Shown: positions 35,995 to 48,718, counted from the first letter of the stretch. The stretch is DNA of 64,000 bases from Uloborus plumipes (GCA_038373865.1 JAXGGA010001109.1:104975-168974), one strand, 5' to 3'. Notes: generated from the letters alone by a model not told the origin. Made by a program: numbers and translations.

Positions 35995-36185
35995 GAGCCT
36001 TATTAGACTCAAGGGTCAAGTGGGGTAAAATAGGTCAAAGAAGAGCAATTTTGCAATTATACTTTGACAGCAAAAAATATATTGATTCAAAAAGTGAATA
36101 GAATGCTCAGGATATGCAAATGAATATTCTTTATGACATCTGAAGTAAAATATTTTTAAAAAAATAAAATATTGATTTTGATAAA
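35995..36185. repeat. GGTCAAGTGGGGTAA-type element end
   Basis: AGGGTCAAGTGGGGTAAAATA at 36000 resembles AGGTCAAGTGGGGTAATTGC at 30141, and CCGGGGTAAAATAAGACATG recurs at 36610 on the far side of a Helitron. These look like pieces of a transposon whose ends carry GTGGGGTAA words. The opposite terminus was not placed. Confidence 0.4.
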
Positions 36186-36564
36186 TCTATACAAATAATA
36201 TAAAACCGAGAGCTTGTGTTTGTTTGTTTGAACTCGCTAATCTCAGGAACTACTGGTTCGAATTGAAAAAATCTTTTTGTGTTGAGTATTCCATTTTATC
36301 AGGAAGGTTTCAGGCTACATTACATTCTGCTTTATGTAAGGATTATTATTATATTTTAAAAATAATCATGGTCGAAAAGCACGAGTGGATTAGTTTCCAC
36401 TCTTCTTGAGAGATCGCGTTCATTAAAAGTATTGTTTTTGCAACTGTGTGTTGAGGGAGCTGGCCGACAATGACACTGACTTCACGAGACTTTTAGATAT
36501 ACGTCACTTGATAAAACTTTTCTTCTCACGGCAGACCCCGTGCAAAGCCGGGCGACGCAGCTAG
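36186..36564 (+). mobile_element. Non-autonomous Helitron, second family
   Basis: The 5' end TCTATACAAATAATATAAAA follows an A. The 3' end CCCCGTGCAAAGCCGGGCGA is followed by CGCAGCTAG and then T: a hairpin near the end and CTAG before the host T, as in Helitrons. The body (CTCGCTAATCTCAGGAACTA, CTGGTTCGAATTGAAAAA) differs from the H copies. The open frame 36224-36409 lies inside and has no Rep or helicase motif. Confidence 0.85.
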
Positions 36565-36639
36565 TTGGTTATAAAATGTGTTGTAAATGACTTATTGTGT
36601 CCAAAAGCCCGGGGTAAAATAAGACATGCTTAAAAGAAT

Positions 36640-37500
36640 TTAATTTCATGATTTATTGAATTTTAATTCAACATTTTTATTCATTGATGAGATAACTATT
36701 ACTGTATAAAACATTTCTAGAAAATAATATGGTCCTTGGTCCCCTTAATTCTGCTCTGAGCTTCGAATGAATAACAATGTTTGAGATGCCATCAAACTGC
36801 AAAATCTCCCCCAACTTTTTCCGGAAAAGCAAAGGACTCGTTGTATTTTGTTCATTATTCTGCATTTTGGGAAAGATTGATGGCGAGAAAATATACTTTA
36901 TCGTTTTTTCGCTTGAAACGCTAAAATTGTAGCAACTTCACAACTTTTTAAAGTTGGCTATCAATGCTGTTTGAATCAGTTATAAATTTCTTCCAAAGAA
37001 ATAGTTTATTTAATATTTATTCATTTCTTCAATTTTTTATCTGTGTATCTTTCTTCAAAGAGACATATTTAACTGATTATCTCTTTAGACTTTTTCTGCT
37101 AACGATCTTTGCAGAATTGTTGAGCTTGCATCCACAAACCGAACAGCATATCAAAGTTTTTCATCCTTTCAATTAATGATACTTCTCTTTCGTTAAATCA
37201 AACTATAGATTCATTCAATGATTTACTAAAGAAAATACTGTAGAATGCAAATTTGAAAAGTAGGAAGAAAACAAGTTCATTCGTTGAAAATGAGATTTAC
37301 TCGAAGCAATTTTTAAGATTAGAAATACAATTTCAGAAACAAGATGGGATTAGAGCTCGTAAGAGCATTATTAAAAAGAAAAAAAACCCATTATAATCAA
37401 ATGTAAAAATAAATAACATTTACAAGGCGTTTGTTAAAATTAACGTTGAATTATGTGAAAAAATGCGAAATATGTTTCATAAGTTTTGAATGTGTAAAAA
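36640..37500. other. No gene seen
   Basis: AT-rich DNA. The open frame 36964-37176 is Phe/Leu-rich without motif; 36677-36865 (minus) likewise. Confidence 0.5.
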
Positions 37501-37504
37501 AGAC

Positions 37505-38125
37505 CTTGAAAAAAAAAAATCTGGTGTGGACCTAACACTACTTCCTTTTACGCTTAAATTTCATAATAGATGCCTTAAGTGTTAAAATAGTGTCAGGGGG
37601 AGAAAGACAATAATTAAATTAACACCCCCCAGTTTGCCACGAATCAATGCAAAAAAAAAAAATGCTTTACAGTTATTTATTTTCGAAATATCATTTTAGC
37701 ATTATTCAGTGGATTTTTCGCAAAATATCGCCTATAGCACCAAATGAACCCACATTAAAAAAAAAAAAAAAATCGCTAAATTTGTCACCAAAGGGCGACA
37801 AACGATTGGCGGTTAAAAGCTTGGCAATGTATTATCAAGTGGTCTCGACAAATCATACCGCTTAAGTCTGCATTGAAACTAACACTGATTTACCAAAAAA
37901 GTGGTAAAAGAGCCCCCTGGTAACATTCGAATGCAGCCACAAGGGGAGGTACACAACTAGACCCCTCTCAGAGCTTGCATACCAACCTAGAAGCTTCTAC
38001 GGCATGCAATTTTTGAGTTATGCGACATACATACTTACGCACATACATACATACGTACATATAACCTCGTAACATACAGATACGAGACGTCACGAGAAAA
38101 AACTCGTCGTAATTAACTGATTAAC
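37505..38125 (-). repeat. Dispersed repeat R1, copy 2
   Basis: Reverse complement of 10530-11125. It carries AGTTTGCCACGAATCAATGC, GGAGGTACACAACTAGACCC, TTTTTGAGTTATGCGACATA, an (ACAT)n patch and GAGAAAAAACTCGTCGTAAT. The plus-strand open frame 37647-37865 lies in the repeat and has no counterpart in copy 1. Confidence 0.85.
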
Positions 38126-41098
38126 TGGGGGGTGGTTGAAAAGGATTTTTCGGCTGTTTATATGTTGGTAGGTACATATGCACGTACTGACGGGTCGTAT
38201 AAACTACTCAGCATGCATTCGGGGGTGAGAAAAATTAAATTTTATTCCGAAATTTGAGGGAATTTTTTTTTTTCGCAATCACAACACTTCCTTTACTATG
38301 TAAAAGAAAATAAAAGAGAAACATTGTTTATAGCATTAGCTAGCATTGCTCGTTTCAGATTTGTAAGCTTTACAGGAAATGATGAAATCTAAGAATGATC
38401 AACTGTAAAAATACAAGCAACAAGGTGAAACTGTGAACTCGTACATCCTCAAAAGCGAGAAAATTTTAATACCTCAACATACGTGTTTCAAGCATTGAAA
38501 ACCAGAAATTAAATCTATTTTCTTCATTACACTTTGCATTGAAAGAAAACTTAAAATTTGTTTCTGACAAAGAAGAATTTTTTGAAATCTAGAATTGCAG
38601 CCACTGGTTCATTCAAGTTGTAACATTACAAATTTCGGTTTACCTTTTGATAACATTTATATGAAAATTAATATTTTTAAAATTAATTTCAAATTCTTTC
38701 ATTCTTATGAATACATTTATTTATTTACCCATTTTGGCGTCTTTTTTATGCATATTATTATTCTTACTTTATGCTAAAAATGCGACACATTTACAGATTT
38801 TTGATTTTGCATAACATAGTGCAGTTTTCTCCAGGGAAATTTAATAACACAAGACAGAAATTTATATTTCGACTTCCGTCACAAACACGATCAATTCCCT
38901 AACAACTTATAAGCAAAGAACTTCTTTGGATTGGTACAACTCGCCTCGCTAAGAAACAAGCTCATCCCTTCCATCTGTAAATTTTGAGAATTCTAGAATT
39001 TGTTATTAGAACTCACTGACAAGTCGGATGGAAAATTGGGTACGTGTTCTTGATAGTAATTTAGACAAACTTTGGAACAGGAGCTGAGCTTTCAGTTCTG
39101 TTTCCTTTTCGAATGAATCGAAGAAGAAAAAAAAAAAAAAAAAAAGGAAAGAAAAAAAAAATTATCCATATGTAACGAAGAGAAAAATTTATTTTTTTGT
39201 ATATTTATTTCGTATTTATAAATATATCTTTCCTATATTAGAAGCAGTACATATCAAATTCAAGCAGATCTCTGAGTAAAAAAATACACTGCGTAAAAGA
39301 AAAAAAAATGTAATAATCTACTAACAGCAAACAAAACTGACATTTAATCGAAAAGAAAGCATGTGGTCGATTAAAACAATATGAAATTCATCGGTTTAAA
39401 TGCATTGAAATAAGCAGTTAAAATGCGTATATAGCAATAAAATGGCTGACACGTGTTTCATGGTAGTAAGAATCTCTTTTTCCGTATGGAAAAAAAAAAG
39501 GAAATGCTGAGTTTTTTCAGTTAGGGTAAGTTTTTTTTAGCAAAAAAGATTTTATGACATTTTATTACCTTAGAACTTTTGTGTTATTTAAATGTAGTAA
39601 ATTTATGTACGCATTTAAAATGAAATCTACGGAATGAGTTGCTGTTCATGCGAAATTGGTATGTTTGAAATAAGAAACTTCGAAAATACTCCGTACTTTC
39701 AGCTCTTAACCGTTATACTAAAATTTATTTGAAAAAAAATGTGCATTTTATTTTTAAGAAACATAGAGCATTTTAACACATTTATTAAACTAATATTAGA
39801 GGCTGAAACAGCTGGTTAAAGTGCATGCAAGTTCTATTCTATTTCCAGAGGATTAGAAAAATATATTCCATGAAAATGGAGGTTGCAAAGTTTTAGCATC
39901 AGCGTCATCAAAGTCTGTCACATCATATTTTAAACATATTTTGTCCTTTGTTTCGTATAAGTTTTACGCGAGATACCATTACACTTTGCGTAGTTATTTT
40001 ATATTGAGCTGCTCAAGTTTTGCGTAGACTTTTTTTCCTCTTTTTTTTAATTTTTTAAATCAGTCAATATACGAAAGTGAAACCACCGAAGAAAAGTAAT
40101 TTACCATTTCTACGTAAAAGTGTTTGCTCAATTGCATTTTCTTGACAATCTCATTTCAAGTAGTAAATTTACAGTCGAAAGATTTTAGCAAGATTGACAC
40201 ATAATGTCAAATAGTCAAAAGCATTTCAAACAAGTGACACAATTCCTTTGTGTTCATTTCTCTGGGTTTTATTTCACATAAACAGCACCGAAATATCCTT
40301 TTTAAGTTTGAAAATACAAAAATATCTGTGAAACATTATTCTTCAAGTTCAGAATCGGCAGTTTAAAAGCAAACTACCTTTCATCATTAGGATTGTTATC
40401 GACTACAAAGTTCGATCGATACAGAAGGTGATATGATAATTAAAAAAAAACTTTTCTTAAGTATCTTCTTAAGTATTTTATACAACATTAATTCTCAAAA
40501 CTGAACACTGAGTAAAGTATTTGCATCTTATTCTCTTTGGTTGCGTCATTTTTTAACTACGGTATATATATCAAAAAATCATCAGACGTCAGAATTATTT
40601 GCATACTTTGTTGCTGAATGTGACAACTGGAAATCACGGACGTTATTATTTGTAAATGTATTACAGGAGATGATATTTTAATATTTAAGAAAATGTATCT
40701 AACCAATGGGGCCTCAAGCTTAAACTTTAGGGAATTTTACTGAATGGAGCTCCAAATATAGCTGATTGATAAAATACGGGTATGCACAATGAAAACATTG
40801 GCTCATCTAATGAAACGGGGAATTCGGGTGATTAAAAATTTAAATACTGCAATTATGTTTCAAATATTGCCATGTCGTCAGACAAAATTAGTAGAGTTAC
40901 AAAATGGTTTTGGAAGTCACAGTGACCTCCCGCTACCTCCCATCTGAGAACTCCTGTATCTAGCAATAACATGAAATAACCGTAATCATCACGGAGGTCT
41001 TTCATGCTTTTGGGAAGAGTCGAAATACCACCCCACCTGTTCAGTAGCAGGTTTACTGGTTTGAAAATCCCTTAACATGAACAGAACTGCCTGAAGAG
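38126..41098. other. No gene seen; AT-rich spacer
   Basis: Contains an A-rich purine tract at about 39124-39160. Open frames are short and motif-free. No repeat family recognised over about 3 kb. Confidence 0.5.
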
Positions 41099-41099
41099 T

Positions 41100-41248
41100 A
41101 AGGGCCCTGCTCCACATTAACGTAAAACAGAAAAATAAAGCAGAAACATAAAATGGATTTCATAGTATTCCTATAGAAAGTACCCGGATTTTCGGTTTCT
41201 GACTTCGGTTTCGGTCGCGTTTTATGCTGATGTGGAGCAGGGCCTTAA
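41100..41248. mobile_element. Small MITE, about 150 bp
   Basis: AGGGCCCTGCTCCACATTAA at the left is mirrored by TGATGTGGAGCAGGGCCTTA at the right, with extended pairing CGTAAAAC/GTTTTATG. The flanks TAAGG and TTAAGG suggest a short target duplication. No ORF; class unknown. Confidence 0.7.
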
Positions 41249-41785
41249 GGCTTCTTGGGTTCCCCTTTCGGACCCTCATGCCTCGCAAATGCGACAGTTA
41301 CGATATGAAAAATTTGTAATTTAACCTGTTTCTTTTTATGTCCAGCTATAAAACTCCCCCCCCCCGTCATAACAATTCTTCATCAACAGTCAAGTGATTA
41401 TGCTTTAGCACAAGACACAAACTTAGTGCACTTTTTTGTTTTGAGTACTCGTATACCTGTTAACCCTACACTGCATAGCGTTGCCAATTGGATACATGGA
41501 CTATTTTTCCTTTTGACTAAGTATAGGGCAACTCAAGCATAAAAAGCAAGTATTAAATATCTTTAAAGCAAATATAACCATCTATCCTGAAAATTAAATC
41601 TTTAAAAGAACAAAAATCACGCAGTGTACTGTTAATATTCCCCCACCAAGGAAAAAAACGGTGTTACAGGGTAAATTAATAGTTACGTTTTGAGGTTATG
41701 AGAGCAACTTTATGGGCAGTTTTATTTATGATGAACATTTCAACAAAAATACGATCTTCAAGAATGAAAGTAACTTTGTTGAAGT
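41249..41785. other. No gene seen
   Basis: AT-rich, with a C run at about 41357. Nothing recognised. Confidence 0.5.
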
Positions 41786-42050
41786 ACGTTTATTGTTGTC
41801 TTGTGACTGCTAGGCTGACAACTTCGGGTGGCTGCTTCACTTTCCCAACTGCACCTTAATTTGGTTTGAATTCCGACTTCCAATGTGTACACACATGCCA
41901 TAAAGACCCGTTTATAGAGCAGGCAACCATTCACACAAAGAAAGGATAAGGACAGGAGAGAGAAAGTACACACATGCTCGAGCTAGGTTTCGAACGCGGC
42001 ACTCCGCATCCGCGGTTAGACTTCTCTGACCACTAGCCTAGGTGGCCGGC
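41786..42050 (-). mobile_element. tRNA-derived SINE, type 2, copy 2
   Basis: Read on the minus strand it starts GCCGGCCACCTAGGCTAGTGG and has a B-box-like GTTCGAAACC, then TATAAACGGGTCTTTATGGC and GAAGTCGGAATTCAAACCAA, as in 19774-20055. It ends near TTGTCAGCCTAGCAGTCACA plus an AATAA-type tail. More diverged in the tRNA part than copy 1. The minus open frame 41758-41973 is a shadow. Confidence 0.88.
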
Positions 42051-44376
42051 AAGTAGGCTAAGTCCCTATTTACACGAGGACTGCTGTCAGACATCATATG
42101 GCAGACACGTCACGTCACAAGCTGAATGAAATTCTTCTCCCATTTACACGAGTCCGGAAAGCAGTCAGCGGTCAAAATCTTCGTAGAGATGAGGTTCATT
42201 TTTGTACAATTAAAATTAAAATTGAAGGTGCAAATGGATAAAGTTGATATATGACAATTGTTTAATTTTCTAGAAAAGCTTTCAAAAAAAAAAAAAGAAA
42301 AAGTTGTGTTGTTTTGTGTAAATGCATTTTTCGGGGTCATACTCTTAGTTACCAACCATTTCTGTGGCTAAGGGGACATGATACTGGTGGATTTATCACA
42401 TTTACCCATGGTAAAAAGCAAGTTTGAAAAATTGTTACATATCACCTTTATCCACTTGCCCTTTCAATTGTAATATGCTCTCTTCGCCACTTAGCTGCCA
42501 TCATTTTCGCAAGAGAAATTCAAGAAGATATTACGTGCGTGAGAGAGGAGAGAAAATAATGACGATCACGATCTACCAAAGTTACACTTTCTGCACGAAT
42601 TAGTAAAAGTATTTCTGAGCATTGAAGTACATACATGATTAAATTATGCTTATTTATGATTTAAACACTTTAAAATTACTGCGGAGCTACTTTTTCGGTT
42701 CTGTGTATTTACCTTCGTGCGTCTCGCATTCCTGGTTAACTTGATTGTGGTCAGTTGAACCACCCATCCTCTTTTCGCACTGATGATGGGGCTTCATTCG
42801 TAATAGCCCCGAAATAGCTATTTTCTAGAGTTTTCAAACTCTTTTTTAAAAATTTATTTATACTTTTGAACACGTTGTCTTGTATTTTTAACTTCATTAA
42901 TTATACACGTTAAGTTCGACTGCATTACATACATTAAGTTCGACTGCTTTTCTTACAAATTTTAAAATTAGTTCATTTAACGTCTTATAAGAGCTTTGAT
43001 TTATCTAACTGAAGAATCTCTTAGTTAAAAAAACATGAAAAATTAATCGATACGTACCATCAAAATTTCAACTAATAGCATGCTTATCAATAATGGAATT
43101 TCTGTAGTATCTGCAGAACAACTCTTCACTTCCTCCAAATTAAGATAATAAATGCATTTCGTTCGATGTTGAATTTCTTTATTTTTACAGTAACGTAAAA
43201 CTTAGAAATAAAATACCGTTCAATAGTTGATATCAGTTCTTGTAAAACTTTGTCATATTTAAGAGAGAAAAATAATTTTTCAACATGCACATAAAACAGT
43301 AATATTTCGAGCAATATCTTTTACTATATCATTTTCAGATAACACTCTAATATCAAATGTAATTTATTTTTATTTTGAAATCGTTGCATAGATCAATAAT
43401 TTCTAACTCAACACAGTATGATTGTTATTTAAACCCTTGAAAAAGAAGGAACAATCTATGCTCTAATGTCTCGTTCCAAAATGTAGATCTATCGTAGTGA
43501 AAGCAACAAAATATTTTTCGAATTCTTAAGATGCATTTATTTCAAATACTCCTATTTCTGTCTCCAGGAAAGGAAGCTACTGTATACAAATGCCCTGCTT
43601 ACCAAGGCACAAAAGCATAATTTGCAATTCCATATTCCTTACAATAGTTTCTGGATTATTTATTCGTATATTATCTTTATGTGAGAAACGTTAAGTCGTT
43701 TAAATGCTGATTTCAGACAAATATATTCTCTTAACTTTTTGTTGCACTAAATAGTGAACTTGCTATCTATTTGAAAGCTACAGTTGTTGCTAAGTATGCA
43801 AAAAATAGTTGCATTCTTTGAAGAACGTATATTGAATATGTAGTTCATGCTTACACGCTTAAAAGCAATATTAAGTTGCGTTTTAAAAAACGTCTCATAA
43901 ACCCTTCATTGGACAGGCATTTTTTTTTGTAACTTGAGTGCTGAGTGTGTGTGTGGGGGGGGGTATGTAACCCTAAAACCACATCTCTTGCACAAGAGAT
44001 TCTGCGCAGAATTAAGCAAACTAAAGATGGAAAAGTTCCAATGATTTTTGCATTTTTGAAGGGATGTCGTAAGTGACGTACTATTAATTACGAAGCAATT
44101 TTGGACGGATAGCCCCTCCAATTCTCACACATAATGACGCTACTGCAAATGTTTAAGCAATAAAAAATGTTTGAATACAAAAGTTCAACTCTTCTTGGGT
44201 GTAAGATCCCTCCCCTCTCACTAGTTAAGGGCAAAGATGACAAACACAAGTAGTACACTATTCAAATTAATTATTTGTATACCAATGAGTAAACCGCCCC
44301 ATAAGTATGAATGAAACGAAAAATCAACGTAAGTAAAAGACATTATTTCTTAAAGAGCAGTTTGCGTTTTACACAG
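42051..44376. other. No gene seen
   Basis: TTTACACGAG occurs twice (42071, 42134) next to CTGTCAG or CAGTCAG words and may be the edge of an unrecognised transposon. A (GT)n-G run lies at about 43943-43963. The open frames are motif-free. Confidence 0.45.
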
Positions 44377-45556
44377 TAGGGGAGGATGGGGATGAATGGG
44401 ACAGGGAATGAATGGGACAACTGAATTTTTTACACCTAAAATTAACTTGAAATTTTTGATATTTTACCTAGTAAATGGCAGCACCTGTACCACTTAGTAA
44501 ATTGTGTTTCAAAGCATTTGCTTCCATTTTGGTGTAAACAAGACAGTAAAGCTTATTTTCCTATACCAAAAGTAAGTTTTTTTGTTAAAATTACTCCAGT
44601 GTTTATTAAAAAGGACTGCACTCAAAGCAAATAAGGTTATATCATGTTGAAAATATACTTATTTTACTATGATTTCAGACTGAAATGGAGAAAATCCATA
44701 TTTATTTTCTATGCCTACTTTTTGATATACATAAACATGTGGGTATGGGGATGAATGGGACAACAGTTTGGGGGATGAATGGGACGGTTCCATTAATCAC
44801 CACATTTTCTGATTTCAAACGTTTGCATCTGAAACTTACAATGTTCAACACATTAAATTATTTTCTTATTTTTTATGAACTAAAATTTGGTATATGAGTA
44901 ATTATAACTCTTAAATTATATTGACAAAATGTTGAAACTACTTAACTACATTGTTAATTAAGCCTATTGAAATCTGATCATGGCAATTAATTTTTTTCAC
45001 ATCATAAATTTTTAACTAAGAATAGGTAACAGCTTTAATTGCAGTCAATCCTTTTGTTTTAAAATATCTGTAAATAAAAATAGCTACCAGTATTTTGTAA
45101 CCATGGTTTTTAAAAATTAATTTAACGACTTTAGGCAGATATGTGAAAGAAATTAAGCAGAGCTCTGATTTAGAATCCTATGCTCCAAAACCAAATGTTG
45201 GAAACAGGAAAATATTTTCAAGTTTAGAAGAAATTGAGAAACAAGCAATGGAAAAGCAAAAAAACAGAAGACCAAACATTAAACTTTCTTTTCTAGTCAT
45301 TTTCTTCACTTGTCCCATTCATCCCCAATGTTGTCTCATTCATCCCCTTTATGAGGATGAATGGGACAGAATACATGCACTCATAAACAATATTTTAGCT
45401 ATGTAAAATGATAGCAAATTGACTGAATTCATTTATTTATGTGTAACAAATAGTTGAAATATTTGTATAAAAATTGTTAAGTGGCTGAAAAATGTAGAAT
45501 TTTTCGGATATTAATGGAAACATGAAATTTGTCCCATTCATCCCCACCCTCCCCTA
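44377..45556. mobile_element. TIR element of 1,180 bp with an iterated GGGGATGAATGGGAC motif
   Basis: Ends TAGGGGAGGATGGGGATGAA and TTCATCCCCACCCTCCCCTA are inverted repeats of 27 bases with one mismatch. The terminal word GGGGATGAATGGGAC or a one- or two-base variant recurs inside near 44403, 44747, 44771 (forward), 45312 and 45334 (reverse) and 45352 (forward). No target duplication was recognised. Superfamily unknown. The interior open frame 45143-45406 (MKEIKQSSDLESYAPKPN at its start, with a Glu/Lys-rich EEIEKQAMEKQKN) could be a remnant of the element's protein; I do not recognise it. Confidence 0.82.
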
Positions 45557-46339
45557 GCATTATTTCGTTTACAACTACTGAATAGCTTGTTAAGCTTGAT
45601 GTTTCTTGAACTAAATTAAAAGAGATTCAACTTACCTTCTATTTACTTTGTTAACGCAGATCTGTTACCATAAGCTGATGTAGAGGGTCCAAATTAAGTG
45701 CAGCTGTTCAATAGGGTGGAGCGAAAAAAATGAATTTTTGATTTTCGTAAACGGGTACCTTTCATTTACTGTGAATGGGGATAAGTAACAATTCTGTAAA
45801 ATATTTCACTTTTGCGACGTCATCTTTAGTCTGCGCATTTGGCCTAAAGTTTTGAAATTTTTGATTTTTTTTAGATTTTTCAATTTTTTTAAAAAAATAT
45901 TGCAAATGATAAAACTAGTGACGGGTGGTTATTAAATGGAAGAAAAAGGTTTGAAATATACAAGAAATTTTTAAAAATCATTTCAGATTATAATTTCAGT
46001 CTGCGCATTAGGCCCAAAGTTCATCAAATTTTCAGAAATTTCCGATATTTTCAATATTAGCAGAAATTTTATAATTCAATATTTCCTCTCAGTATTTACT
46101 AAAAGTGCCTTCAAAACATTTTCTTAATCATTTTGTTGTTTCTTTGAAGTACTCAACTCTATGCTTGCTCATTGAAATTACACAGGACTCACCACGAGGA
46201 AGTGGCCGCACTTTGGGTGCCACTCGCGCTCCCCTTGCTTCCAACCGATGAGAGCATACATTTACATTTCTTAGACAAGTCAGAAACAATAAATTGTTTC
46301 TTTGAGTAGGAAATTGTTTGCATTGGTTTTGATGGATGC

Positions 46340-47830
46340 ACTACAAAGACAGGAAAATAAAGGTGTAATATGGAAACTGGAAGAAAAACTTGGTAGACCT
46401 CTGTAATGGAACATTTGCCAATTACATTTGAATGAACTTAATTTGCTGCAATTTTTGAAAAAGCTAGATGGACCTACCAGTGGACCAAAGTAATTTTTGG
46501 GGCCTGTTAGACGAAGCTAAACATGTTATACTTTCAAACCAGTTCAATATGAACCTATAGAATTTGTCATTGATCAGATTGATTTTGACAATAAAAATGG
46601 TTCAAGTACTGAGCAACAGTAACTTCATGAGATGAGCAAGGTAGTTTTGACTGGGAAAATATCCAAAAAAATGTGAAACAGAAGTCTAAGACAGCTTTCC
46701 CTAGTCAGATGTTGACTACAGTAAACAATCTTTAGACTATAATTTTTAAAAGAGTTCATAACTTTCGCGGGTAAAAGTGTCCTTGCTCTTTTAGGATGAA
46801 GTACAGACGTTACTAATTTAGCTATGAATTTGTAAGATTTTAAAGATTATCTCTCCGGGAAAAAGCAGAAAATTGTATTCACATCTATTCAAAACAATGT
46901 ATACTTTGCACCCAAGAAATATGCTGTTATCAAATGTATGTTTGTTTGTTCCTTATACAAATCCAGTTTTCGTCGAATTTTCAACAAACTTGGCACAGAG
47001 GTTCCCTGATGCATTAGAATTCACAAGGCAGGGGTTTTGAAATTTAAAAAAAATCCAAAAAGCCCAAAATTGAAATCTTTTGTCTCAAAATGGCCATTTT
47101 CTTATAATTTTGAATAGATAGAGTAATAGAGATAAGACTTTAAGCACACAAATGAATAAAATGTAACACATTTAAATAGGAGTATTTTCCTACAAAGATT
47201 ACGATCAACAATGAATTATCCATTTAAGGCTCAACTATTTCTTTTTAGCATGAAATAAGTTTTTATATTCCCATGTGGATAGAATTCATTCAAATATTTT
47301 TTAGAGCTATGTTGTATTAATAAGCACCCGGGCAACGCCGGGAAATAATCTGGTTAGTTCATAAGAGAGAGCATATAAAGAAACTTGTTTTAAATCGTAT
47401 TATAAACGCTCAATCTAGAAAACAAACAATCAAACAAGTGGGAACGCTTCAGATCCCAAAAAATAGACAAAAATCTATTTTCATACATTACATACATAAA
47501 TCATGAATTCTTGCCATGATGTGGAAATTACAAAGCTACCTTTTACAAGTAATTTAACAACACAATATTTACAAAGATTATGGAAGCTGAGAATTTAAAT
47601 ATGATTTCGGAATGCGCTCTTTTTAAACTGCCATTCAAGACTCAATCAGTTGAAACAGCTGTCAAATAGGTCACAAGCTCTTCAAAATTGGTATGTAATC
47701 ACAGGAAAAGAAAAAGTTTAGTAAAAACGAGGATATCTGACTGAAATATTTGATCAATTTGCAACACAAAGGAACAATTTAACTGTGAAAGACGTATCTA
47801 AGAAATGTAAATACGTGCTTGTATTGGTTG
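46340..47830 (+). pseudogene. Decayed transposon ORF, uncharacterised protein family, copy 1
   Basis: I do not have a name for this protein. Pieces in shifting frames read GVIWKLEEKLGRPL, stop, WNICQLHLNELNLLQFLKKL, DGPTSGPK, then further on a STEQQ element, REHIKKLVLNRIINAQSRK, VGTLQIPKN and LPFKTQSVETAVK, stop, VTSSSKLVC. The order and words (LHxNEL, LDGxTSGP, STxQQ, a late TQxVExxVKxVTxxS) resemble unnamed proteins of arthropods and cnidarians as I recall them; no search was run. At least four stops or frameshifts interrupt it, and the Helitron at 46930 splits it. It may be the transposase or an accessory ORF of the long-TIR element. Confidence 0.6.
46930..47353 (+). mobile_element. Non-autonomous Helitron, copy H3, nested
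   Basis: Starts TC after GCTGTTA, with about 25 bases near the 5' end deleted relative to 61794. It ends CACCCGGGCAACGCCGGG then AAATAATCTGG and T (CTGG for CTAG). It sits in the ORF of the long-TIR element at exactly the same site as the Helitron at 61794. Confidence 0.88.
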
Positions 47831-48718
47831 GAAGGAAGGGTTCACGTGTAGGACTAGAAGTGCGGTCACCTCCTCGTGGTGAGTCCTGGGTAGTTCCACA
47901 TGAGCTAGCGAAGAGTTGCAGGGTTCAAAAGTAATAACAAAATGAATAAAAACAAGTTTGAAGACGCTTCAAGTGAATATTTCGAGGAAATACTGAGTTA
48001 AAAAATGTCGAAAATATCAGAAATTTTGGGAAATTTGATGAACTTTGAACGCAATGCACGAACTGAAATAATAATCTAAAATGGTTTTAAAAAATTCTTT
48101 GTATATTTCAAACCTTTTTCTTCCATTTAATAACCACCCGTCACTAGTTTTATCATTTGCAATATTTTTTTAAAAAATTTGAAAAATCCAAAAAAAAATC
48201 AAAAATTTCATAACTTTAGGCCAAATGCGCAGACTAAAGATGACGTCGCAAAAGTGAAATATTTTACAGAATTGTTTCTTATCCTCATTCACAGTAAATG
48301 AAAGGTACCCGTTTACGAAAATCAAAAATTCATTTTTTTCGCTCCACCCTACTGTTCAATGTTGCCAATTTAACTGTCGATGTTTCCGAGACAACACGTC
48401 TAGTTAGAAACTCGAGGATTACGTAACAGTCTTTTCAGAAGCTGGAGCGTAAGACATGGAAACACACAAAAAACGAAGTTTTAATTTTAGTTCACTTGAT
48501 GCCTTTTGATTCCGATGACTGATGAAACTTCTCAAGACTCAGACAAACTGCTCAAAACTTCCCATTCTACTTTAACACTGAATTAGTCACAAAACTTTAT
48601 TTTGTACTTTTGCTGATTGGAAAAGGTCCATGATTTAAAAATAAATTGGAAAGAAATTTGCAAGTTATTAGTATAAAACCAAATAACAATTAAAGAACAT
48701 TTGAAGCAGTTTGAGCAT

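Larger units (their letters stand above)
45712..48351. mobile_element. Long-TIR transposon, 2,640 bp, copy 1, with a nested Helitron
   Basis: Ends TAGGGTGGAGCG and CGCTCCACCCTA, flanked by a perfect 8-bp duplication CTGTTCAA (45704-45711 and 48352-48359) that fits the hAT preference for T at position 2 and A at position 7. The inverted repeats are long, running inward about 500 bases to CAGGACTCACCACGAGGAAG and its partner CTCCTCGTGGTGAGTCCTGG at 47870. The interior holds a decayed ORF and a Helitron at 46930-47353. A hAT assignment rests on ends and target duplication; P-type elements also make 8-bp duplications. Confidence 0.9.

Noticed and set aside
42060..42180. TTTACACGAG direct repeats as a transposon end
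   Set aside because: Only two copies in direct orientation and no inverted partner in the window.
45143..45406. 87-codon frame inside the iterated-motif transposon as an intact gene
   Set aside because: Its 3' part translates the element's own repeated motif (CPIHP, LIHPLYEDEWD), so at best it is a remnant; noted under the element.
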